Shown in pieces: positions 56,670 to 64,000 of a DNA stretch of 64,000 bases. Numbering within the stretch: position 1 is the stretch's first letter; each line of letters starts with the position of its first letter. Origin of the DNA: Thermoproteota archaeon (lineage in GTDB: Archaea > Korarchaeota > JAOZGF01 > JAOZFZ01). The stretch is from contig JAOZFT010000004.1 of the NCBI GenBank assembly GCA_027492035.1, positions 49,929 through 113,928 of the forward strand, in the 5' to 3' direction. Both the position numbers and the translations under genes were made by a program. Below the pieces are notes generated by a model. That model saw nothing but the letters and a program-made list of their open reading frames with translations, searched no databases and was not told the DNA's origin.

Positions 56670-57653
56670 TTAGGTTTGGGCTGTGTAGTCGTAAAAGCCT
56701 CTGCCTGTTTTCTTTCCCCATCTTCCCAGGTGGTAAAGTTGTTTAATTATCTGTACCGGTTTCATTTGGACCAAGCCGCCCCAAGCTTCTTTCAAGCTTT
56801 CTTGTACATGGTAAATCACGTCTATTCCTATCGTGTCAGTTAACTCAAAGGGGCCCATGGGCCAACCTGCCCCTACTTTCATTGCTAAGTCGATATCCCT
56901 GGGGGAAGCTATCCCTTCTTCATACAAAGCGTAGGCTTCGTTTAAGGCTTTTGCTAATATGCGGTTGACTATAAATCCTGGTGTTTCTTTCACTTTTATT
57001 GGCTGCATTAGATATCTTTCATTTCTTAATGTTCTTAGGAAATCTAGGGTGTCGTCGACTACATCATACCTTGTTTCTAGGCCGGGTATGACTTCTATTA
57101 AGGGAAGAACTGTGGCTGGGTTGAAAAAGTGAATCCCTATTACTTTTTCAGGCCTGGTTGTGGCTGAAGCTATTTCCGTTACTGAAAGAGTGGATGTATT
57201 AGTCGCTAAGATTGTTTTTTCTGGACATATCAGGTCTATTTCTTTGAAAACCTTCTTTTTTATGTCTATTCTTTCAACAACAGCTTCAATGACTAGATCC
57301 ACGTCTTTAAATTCATTGTAGGAGTCTGTTACTTTTATTTTCCCCAGTATTTTTTCTTTCCTTTCTGGGGTGTAAGTTGGCTTCAACCTTTCTTTTATTT
57401 GTTTTTTCTGTTCATCCGTAAGTTTTATCCCGTCTTTTTCCTCTATTCTTTTTATTTCATTATCTGCTTTGTGGAGATGGTATTCCACTAACTTATCTAG
57501 GCTTTTTTTTATCCTTTCCAACCCTTTTAAAGCTAGATCCATGTTTATGTCCTTTAATACAACATCTAAGTTATTTATAGCCATTATTTCTGCTATTTGA
57601 CTTCCCATAACCCCTGCCCCTACAACCCCTACTTTCCTTATGAACAGAACCAT
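56670..57653 (-). CDS. 3-hydroxyacyl-CoA dehydrogenase
   Basis: KVGVVGAGVMGSQIAEIMAINNLDVVLKDI; GIHFFNPATVLPLIEVIPG; GRGFYDY. Confidence 0.95.
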   Translation of the reverse strand: MVLFIRKVGVVGAGVMGSQIAEIMAINNLDVVLKDINMDLALKGLERIKKSLDKLVEYHLHKADNEIKRIEEKDGIKLTDEQKKQIKERLKPTYTPERKEKILGKIKVTDSYNEFKDVDLVIEAVVERIDIKKKVFKEIDLICPEKTILATNTSTLSVTEIASATTRPEKVIGIHFFNPATVLPLIEVIPGLETRYDVVDDTLDFLRTLRNERYLMQPIKVKETPGFIVNRILAKALNEAYALYEEGIASPRDIDLAMKVGAGWPMGPFELTDTIGIDVIYHVQESLKEAWGGLVQMKPVQIIKQLYHLGRWGKKTGRGFYDYTAQT

Positions 57654-57761
57654 CCTTTAAACACCACCATTTAGTTTTTGTTCAGAAAACTCCATGGAAA
57701 TAATTGAAGGCAATGAATATTTAAATGAAGAAGTGAAAAAGTTGCTTAAGTAAAAATTTTT

Positions 57762-58448
57762 TCAAGTATCCGGTAATTTCTTCCTTATTACTAAACCGTG
57801 CCAAGTTAAGTCAAGGTTTTGTGTCGAAGAAGATGCAGTAGTTTTTTGTTTTCGCGGAATCAGCGTATCTGAAGGAATTGGGGTATGAATTAAGAGCTCT
57901 TTTTGTTGCCCATATTGAAGGATGGCACGTTCTTTAAAGAAAGAGGGTAATGGATTTTGGTGTAAGTAACGCTTTGGCTTTAACAATGTATAGTGGCTTT
58001 TTGTTAGGAATTGTTGACTCTTCTCCCCCCTCAAAATTTCTATGGCTTCTTTTATGACTTTTTCGACGGGAAACCCGAGGCCTAATCCTTCACAAGATGA
58101 ATCTACATAAACAAAATACTTTTTCGAGTTAAAAGTAAAGATTGCTTCTTCTGGTTTATACTTTTTTAAAGGAGAGGTTTGGACATAAAAAGGAAATGTT
58201 TTACAAGCAACGGGTTTAACTCCTTGAATAGTGCATAAGTTGTTTTTTAAAAAAACACAGGAACCATCAACTCTTCTTTTTAAGTAAATTTTTCCTTTTC
58301 TAACCTCTAAATAGTTTGAATAATATTTCAGAAAGAAGGGAAGTTCTCCTGAATTTATTGGAACCCAGTAATGTCTGCAGCATTTGCCGCAGCCTAAACA
58401 TAACCAATATTTCACGTGTCTCCAAGGAATGAGCCATTTGTTCCACAT
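57762..58448 (-). CDS. YkgJ-type cysteine cluster protein
   Basis: CLGCGKCCRHYWVPI...CVFLKNNLCTIQGVKPVACKTFPFY. Confidence 0.85.
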   Translation of the reverse strand: MWNKWLIPWRHVKYWLCLGCGKCCRHYWVPINSGELPFFLKYYSNYLEVRKGKIYLKRRVDGSCVFLKNNLCTIQGVKPVACKTFPFYVQTSPLKKYKPEEAIFTFNSKKYFVYVDSSCEGLGLGFPVEKVIKEAIEILRGEKSQQFLTKSHYTLLKPKRYLHQNPLPSFFKERAILQYGQQKELLIHTPIPSDTLIPRKQKTTASSSTQNLDLTWHGLVIRKKLPDT

Positions 58449-58625
58449 TTTTTATCCCTGAAGACACACTAAAATCATCTGGAGAGGGAGGTAAGAAACC
58501 TTTATATAGTTTTAAAGAAAACTTTCTCTCAAAAATTTTTAAGGAAAACCTACAGTTCCTCTCAATAAAATTTTCTAATATGTTTTCTTTCTCTTATAAA
58601 GGTTTAACTAAAGTAGGGGGAAATA

Positions 58626-59162
58626 TTGAAAAATAAAGAAACAACTTCTTTTATCCATAAAGAGAAGGCACCTAAGGAATTCTCTTTCGGCATAATAATA
58701 GTAAGCGATTCCAGGTTTCAACAAGTTTTAAAGCGGAAGGAGATAATTGATGAAAGTGGCAGAGTGCTTGAAGAAGCTTTGAAAAAGGATGGGCATAAAA
58801 AGGTTTTCGAATTTATTTTACCTGATGATAAAGAGATAATAATGGCTTTTGTTAAATTTATAGCGAAAAAAGAGAATTTAGACACCTTAATTTTTATAGG
58901 AGGAACAGGCATTTCCAATAGAGACGTGACAATCGAGGCTTTGGAGGAAGTTTCTGAAAAGAAAATGAAGGGATTTGGTGAAATTTTCAGGTTCCTCAGT
59001 TATAAAGAGATAGGCTCAAGCGCCATTTTATCAAGAGCTGAAGCTTATATTTATCATGGAAAAATTATTTACTGTTTACCAGGCTCACCTAATGCCGTGA
59101 AAGTAGCACTACCATTAATACTTAAAGAAACAGGGCATGTTTTAAGACATTTAAAGGAATAG
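58626..59162 (+). CDS. moaB: Molybdopterin/tungstopterin adenylyltransferase-like MoaB
   Basis: FGIIIVSDSRF; LIFIGGTGISNRDVTIEALEEV; GKIIYCLPGSPNAVKVAL. TTG start. Confidence 0.9.
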   Translation: MKNKETTSFIHKEKAPKEFSFGIIIVSDSRFQQVLKRKEIIDESGRVLEEALKKDGHKKVFEFILPDDKEIIMAFVKFIAKKENLDTLIFIGGTGISNRDVTIEALEEVSEKKMKGFGEIFRFLSYKEIGSSAILSRAEAYIYHGKIIYCLPGSPNAVKVALPLILKETGHVLRHLKE

Positions 59163-59186
59163 GCAGAATCAGGGGGAGGCGGGAAC

Positions 59187-59430
59187 TTGGAAGTGGATAC
59201 GAACAAAGTACTGAATAAGAACGAACTCATGAAAATTTTTAAAGTACTGAAGTGAAGAAGCTGGAGAAATCTGGACAGGAGTAATGAATCTCAGTAAGAA
59301 GGGCTGCCCTTTAATGAAGAAATAAATTGGCACCTCTTGAAGGTGCTGAAAGAAATCGAAACTATGGCATGGAGGTGATAAGTTTCCCGTAAAAATTGAG
59401 AAAAACTGGAGGTACATTGAAAAAGATTGA
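59187..59430 (+). pseudogene. Probable frameshifted remnant of a small protein gene
   Basis: Successive frames give MEVDTNKVLNKNELMKIFKVLK / EAGEIWTGVMNLSKKGCPLMKK / EINWHLLKVLKEIETMA / HGGDKFPVKIEKNWRYIEKD*; TTG preceded by gggaggcggg. Confidence 0.35.
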
Positions 59431-59624
59431 AAATTAAGCCTCTTTCCCCTTCTTCAGATGACCCAGTTGAAGGGTCTCTACATCTCATTTTATAAAAGGG
59501 GTAATTTCTCTTTAAAAATCTTTCTACTTAAGTGAGGGAGTAAAAGTTAAACTTTTTGAAAACTCTGGATTCTTGTTTCATGTTTTCGAAAAATTGCTTT
59601 CAAAGATTAGTGAGGAGTTAGTTT

Positions 59625-60878
59625 TCAGTTACGCCATTTTTCTTCACGGTATTTCTTGATGTATTTTTTAAACCAAGTTTTGAGATCTTCTTGTTTTGTT
59701 CTTTCGTAAATGTACCCTACAGTTTTGTTATTTATTTTTAGGGGTTCCAGGTTTAATTTGTTTGCATCTAAAATGGTGAACCTCCTCCGTTTTCCCGTTT
59801 CAGTTTTTTTAGATGGATGGTTACTAATTATTGCTTTTACACCTGTTCTTCTCAAGAAATTAACACCATCTGTATCTTTGACGAGAGGGTTTTTTACGTA
59901 AACCATGGTAAACCCTTTTATTGGTAATCTTTCATTTACAGCATGGATTTTTTCCAACGTTAAATTCTCGATTAATGGGACAAAGACTATGGTTTTTTTA
60001 TTTAGTGCCTCGTTTAGTTTTTGTACAAGTAGTTTAAGTTCTCTTAATGTTTTTTTCAGGGAAATGTTTTCTTTACTTACTTTCTTGAAGTTTTCAATTA
60101 ATTTCTTTATTTTCATATCCCTTATAAATAACTCTCTGTCTTTGCTGATTCTCTGGTTCCTTTGCTTTTTGAATTCTTCAATTTGGTAGAGATAGGTGTT
60201 TATTTTTTCTTTGAGTGCATTCATTTCTGAGACCAGATTTTTGTTTTCTACTCTTAATCTTTCTATTTCGGCTTCTTTTGCCTTTAACTTAAGTTCAAGA
60301 TCCTGAAGTGGCAAGTTTTTAGGTTTACCTCCCCTTCTTTGGATAGAAATTTTTCTTGTTTTCCCTTTTTCAAGCTTCGCAATTGCGTTACAAATGGAGA
60401 CACCACGTAAAACAGCGGCTTTTAACTCATCACCGTATAGTTTACCCTTTTTTTCTAAGGAGTGGATATCTATTCTTTCCAATAAGTTTTTGTAAGCCTT
60501 GTATGCTTTTCTAGCAGCTGTATAGGCATCTTTTTCGTGTTGACCCCATTTATTGATTTTTAAACTGTTCAAGCCTTCAGAAAAAATTTCTAGTTTTTCT
60601 TCCTTCGACAAGTCTTTCTTTGGTGCATATATTTGGCTATTCAGAATCCTTGCCACTTTATACACTACTCTAGACGGGTTTTTCTTGTCGACAGCAATAA
60701 TTAAAGGATTCCCCATTTTTGAAATTAACTGAACCACTGCTGGGAAACTGGGCTTCCTTAACTGTGTCTTAAATATTAATTCACCCTTTAAATTAAGAAT
60801 AGCTAAACCTGTTGTGTCGCCAGGGTCTACACCTACAATTAAGTATTTACTTACCCTGTTCTTTTTCAGGCAATTCAC
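59625..60878 (-). CDS. DUF460 protein (predicted RNase H-fold nuclease with coiled coil)
   Basis: YLIVGVDPGDTTGLAILNLKGELIF; VAVDKKNPS-like; C-terminal second domain. Confidence 0.87.
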   Translation of the reverse strand: MNCLKKNRVSKYLIVGVDPGDTTGLAILNLKGELIFKTQLRKPSFPAVVQLISKMGNPLIIAVDKKNPSRVVYKVARILNSQIYAPKKDLSKEEKLEIFSEGLNSLKINKWGQHEKDAYTAARKAYKAYKNLLERIDIHSLEKKGKLYGDELKAAVLRGVSICNAIAKLEKGKTRKISIQRRGGKPKNLPLQDLELKLKAKEAEIERLRVENKNLVSEMNALKEKINTYLYQIEEFKKQRNQRISKDRELFIRDMKIKKLIENFKKVSKENISLKKTLRELKLLVQKLNEALNKKTIVFVPLIENLTLEKIHAVNERLPIKGFTMVYVKNPLVKDTDGVNFLRRTGVKAIISNHPSKKTETGKRRRFTILDANKLNLEPLKINNKTVGYIYERTKQEDLKTWFKKYIKKYREEKWRN

Positions 60879-61006
60879 CCTCTAACTTATTGCTAAACAA
60901 GGTTACAGGTTTTTAAGTATGGAAGAATTATTTAAAACGTCACCCTTTTTTAAAAATAGTTCTTTCCTAAAAATTAATGAAAGCAACTCTACTCTGAGGG
61001 AAAGAA

Positions 61007-62380
61007 ATGATTAAATTGTTTCCTAAACCAATAGTTTCTTATTTTTTGATTTATTTAATTTTTTCAGGTTTTGTTGCACCCTTCCAGTCTTATTCCTCGG
61101 AGAATTCAAATAGAAAGTTTAGTTTTTCAGGAAATGGAATAAAAATAGAGTTCTACTTGTCTAAAAATGTTTACTTCACATCTGAAAACATAGATGTTCT
61201 GAATTTCTCTATTAAAAACAATAGAGATGACTCTGTTTTTCTTTCCAGTATAGAGTTTTTTTGGTACTGGCGCCCTATAAGGTGGAGTATAAAGAAATAT
61301 TTACGTGGAGGCTCCCAATACTCCATAAAGAAGTTGTCTCTAGAGATACCTGGAAACTTAGAAACAAAAATATATCCTTTTAGGGTATATGTTTATTTGG
61401 TGAAAGGAAATTCCTCAAGTAGCGAAATTTTCTCTGTCAAAAGCCCAGAATTCTACATAGTTGTGAGAAGGAGTATTTATTCATGCGAAATTGAACAGTT
61501 TAAGTTTCCAAAAGTTGTTGAAAGAGGATCTTCTTCAGATTTCAGCTTTGATTTGAAAAATACCGGTAATAAAGAAATAGAAGAAGTGAATTTATCAGTC
61601 GTGGTCACCAATTCCACTTTATTATCTATTAAGAAAAAAATCCATCTGAAAAGTGAAGATACACTTACCCTCGAATTTAACTTTACTGTACCTTACACTG
61701 TAGCAACAGGTTACCAGAAATATTTTGTTACTTTAGAATTCCATGGTTTTCAAGTAACAAGAGAAGGGGACTTGTTTATTTCGCCTGGAAAAAGGGAAAT
61801 AGTAGAGTTAAATATTGAGTTAGCTAAGGAAAATTTCAAAAAAGCATATTTAACATACCAAACCAGTAGAAATGATGGATTAATCGATAATCAGTTAGAA
61901 GCTTTATATACAGCGTTAAAAATTGAAGAAGAAAATATGATGAAAATGTATAACCAATCAAATTTTGGAGATGCAGGTGAAAAAGCAAAGGAAGTGAATA
62001 ACTTATCTAAACAATTAATTTTGTTAATTTACAAAAAATATTTAAGTGAGGCGGAAAGGAAACTAAATGAGGCAAGGAAACTGTTCAATGCTGCTGTTTC
62101 AGCCGGAGTACACAGGAATACCTTGTTTAAAGCTGAGAAATTAATAAATCAATCAATGGAGGAGATAAGGGGAGGATATTCTTCATTTAATCAAACAATA
62201 AACGAAATCAAGAAACATAGCTTCAAATCTCTTAACTTGTCTCAGGAGGCTGAACTGGAAATAAAGGATGCATTTGAAAGAACTAGAAAGATTCAAGCAC
62301 AAACTTTAGTTTTAATTTTTTCAATAATTTCATTGATTATATTCCTTGTTCTGGTTGTTATAGAGCTTTATTTAGCTTGA
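61007..62380 (+). CDS. Secreted, C-terminally membrane-anchored hypothetical protein with beta-sandwich and coiled-coil regions
   Basis: N-terminal signal, VVERGSSSDFSFDLKNTGNKEIEEVNLSVVV (CARDB-like), C-terminal TM LVLIFSIISLIIFLVLVVIELYLA. Confidence 0.7.
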   Translation: MIKLFPKPIVSYFLIYLIFSGFVAPFQSYSSENSNRKFSFSGNGIKIEFYLSKNVYFTSENIDVLNFSIKNNRDDSVFLSSIEFFWYWRPIRWSIKKYLRGGSQYSIKKLSLEIPGNLETKIYPFRVYVYLVKGNSSSSEIFSVKSPEFYIVVRRSIYSCEIEQFKFPKVVERGSSSDFSFDLKNTGNKEIEEVNLSVVVTNSTLLSIKKKIHLKSEDTLTLEFNFTVPYTVATGYQKYFVTLEFHGFQVTREGDLFISPGKREIVELNIELAKENFKKAYLTYQTSRNDGLIDNQLEALYTALKIEEENMMKMYNQSNFGDAGEKAKEVNNLSKQLILLIYKKYLSEAERKLNEARKLFNAAVSAGVHRNTLFKAEKLINQSMEEIRGGYSSFNQTINEIKKHSFKSLNLSQEAELEIKDAFERTRKIQAQTLVLIFSIISLIIFLVLVVIELYLA

Positions 62381-62420
62381 TATTTTAATTTCCGAAATTT
62401 TTACAGGAAAAGAACTGTTT

Positions 62421-63314
62421 TCATCTATAACCTATGAGATACTCCTTTACTTCATTTAAATCTTTTTTAACTCCTAATTTCTTTCTAAAGAAATCCAGAA
62501 TTGTTTTTATATCTCTTTCTAAAAGGAAATATGAACCATAATCATTTTTTGTAACCCATTGAGCCCAATCTATCACAGTTATTTTATCAAGTTCCTCAAT
62601 TAAGATGTTGTATTGATTAAGATCACCATGCACAATTTGAACAGTTTCCAGCCAAAATTTTATTTCCTCCATTATTTGTTCCAATAACTTTTCGGGGTGT
62701 AATATTTTCCAGTAGGAGTTAACAAGCATTTCCCCCTTTATTTTTTCTGTTAATAGAACTTGTCTAAACTGGAAAATAGGCTTCGGGACCTTCGCTTTTC
62801 TTGGATAAAGTTTTTTTAAAGCTTTAAATTCTCTTTTAGCTAATTCTTTGGACGTTTCATAGCTCCAGTAAGGAGAAGAGACATTTCTTAACAAGCGGTA
62901 CCTCTTTACCTTCTTAAACGCAGGCATTCCCACTTTCAAAACCTTTACTGCAACTTCTTCATCTTTACTTGTTAAGCCTTCATACACTTTAGATTCTTTT
63001 CCAACCCCTAGTTCTTTGCCTATGTAAACCAGTACATTCATTTCTCCGAGTAATCTTAAAGTTAAAACATCGAAGGCTACAGGTGTAAGCTTAAAGCCTA
63101 CATAGGGTTTACTGCTTAACCTCACCAGTTTCTTTTTATTGAGATTTTTCATTATTTTCTGTGTAAGAGTTGAAGAAAAACTTGTTCTTTTAGCAACTTC
63201 TTTAAGAGGTATAAGGAGGAAGTGTTGTGAAAGCTTCTCGGCTTCCGAAAGGAAGGTTAGTTCTTTGGATGTTAAGTTTTTAGCTATGTACCCAATTGTT
63301 TTAGCAAAGAACAT
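62421..63314 (-). CDS. rio2: RIO2-type atypical serine kinase
   Basis: Winged-helix N-terminus; GVGKESKVYEGLTSKDEEVAVKVLKVG; IVHGDLNQYNILIEELDKITVIDWAQWV. Confidence 0.95.
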   Translation of the reverse strand: MFFAKTIGYIAKNLTSKELTFLSEAEKLSQHFLLIPLKEVAKRTSFSSTLTQKIMKNLNKKKLVRLSSKPYVGFKLTPVAFDVLTLRLLGEMNVLVYIGKELGVGKESKVYEGLTSKDEEVAVKVLKVGMPAFKKVKRYRLLRNVSSPYWSYETSKELAKREFKALKKLYPRKAKVPKPIFQFRQVLLTEKIKGEMLVNSYWKILHPEKLLEQIMEEIKFWLETVQIVHGDLNQYNILIEELDKITVIDWAQWVTKNDYGSYFLLERDIKTILDFFRKKLGVKKDLNEVKEYLIGYR

Positions 63315-63327
63315 TTATTTTTCCCTT

Positions 63328-64000
63328 CTAGAAGAAAGTTTCTTCTAACACGTCATAGTTGTCTATTTCTCCATCACTATCCATATCTTTTCCTAAAAAG
63401 ACAGCTGCATAATTTGTGGATGTGTTAACTTGAACTTCCTCCTTTTTGCCAAGAGTTAAATTCTGTAAAGCTAAAAGGGCTGTTTTTGTGCCGTGAAGAC
63501 TTAAACCAGCTATTAATAGCAAAGCATATCTCTCGTTGTAGGGGTTTTGAATTTTCTCCAACACCCCCACTGCTTCGTCGGTGTAGTTCTTGTTTGTTAA
63601 AGAGGAAGAAACACGGTGATTAGCTACGTCAAAGAAGACAGGTAATAGGGAATTGATTTTATCCGTTAACATGTTCGAGATTGGGCCACCTATTAAAATA
63701 AGGCTTCGTTCTATTTCTGAAATTTCCACCCTATAATCCACATCCATGTAAATACTTATTGGACTCAACCTTGTACTGAATAAACCGAGTAAGTAGGTTA
63801 CTTGAGCAGCTAAATATGCATCTTTTGCTCTGTGCCCGTATTTCCCGTGAAGATCCGGTGAACCCACAACCACATCGACATCTACTTTACCTTGAGTTAT
63901 GAAATAATTTAGGGGGAACGGGGTTTGTTTATCTTCAACCTGGTTATGTATTAAACCCTGTTCAGGTTGCTCACTTAAAAAGAGAATATAGGTTTTGGAT
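63328..64000 (-). CDS. S-layer-like protein, C-terminal part; continues beyond the right edge
   Basis: Frame stays open upstream of the ORF-track start (IQNLYSLFLSEQPEQGLIHNQVEDKQTPFPLNYFITQGKVDVDVVVGSPD...). SLILIGGPISNML and LLLIAGLSLHGTKTALLAL match the gene at 5379. Confidence 0.65.
   Translation of the reverse strand, partial: SKTYILFLSEQPEQGLIHNQVEDKQTPFPLNYFITQGKVDVDVVVGSPDLHGKYGHRAKDAYLAAQVTYLLGLFSTRLSPISIYMDVDYRVEISEIERSLILIGGPISNMLTDKINSLLPVFFDVANHRVSSSLTNKNYTDEAVGVLEKIQNPYNERYALLLIAGLSLHGTKTALLALQNLTLGKKEEVQVNTSTNYAAVFLGKDMDSDGEIDNYDVLEETFF

Noticed and set aside
58440-58625. TATA-like tttatatag upstream of moaB as another copy of the C1 operator motif
   Set aside because: Only the TATA half matches; the right half ATTTATAAA at the fixed spacing is absent.
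1-64000. CRISPR arrays, rRNA, tRNA genes, transposases or integrases
   Set aside because: No direct-repeat/spacer pattern, no recognisable rRNA or tRNA cloverleaf, and no transposase-like ORF seen; short tRNAs could still be missed by eye.

Overview
AT-rich archaeal chromosome segment, probably from an uncultivated H4MPT/Wood-Ljungdahl lineage; I do not assign a taxon. Housekeeping genes seen: class II ribonucleotide reductase (partial at left edge), trpS, pyrG, scpA-smc, asnS, moaB, mptE, rio2 and PINA. The centre (about 27.0-42.5 kb) is a C1 island: ferredoxin, tungsten aldehyde:ferredoxin oxidoreductase, CooC-like ATPase, an MtmC-like corrinoid protein and an MtmB (monomethylamine methyltransferase) homologue that has Leu (codon CTA) where canonical MtmB has pyrrolysine. 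It sits next to two paralogous CdhD/CdhE pairs, CdhC, CdhA, CdhB and a 74-aa protein that looks like a chimera of the CdhD N-terminus and the CdhC C-terminus. A near-identical 21-bp promoter-proximal motif precedes both the AOR-MtmCB operon and cdhAB. A second corrinoid methyltransferase cluster (URO-D family enzyme, corrinoid protein, flavin reductase, ferredoxin, DUF166) lies at 45.7-49.4 kb, followed by a beta-oxidation/ETF cluster. Other notable items: a 164-aa endonuclease-less intein in the SMC P-loop of an unusually short SMC, three tandem nucleotidyltransferase paralogues around nikR, an AbrB/PIN pair whose antitoxin has no canonical start codon, and a probable frameshifted pseudogene at 59.2-59.4 kb. 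All calls are by eye from translations; no database search was run.
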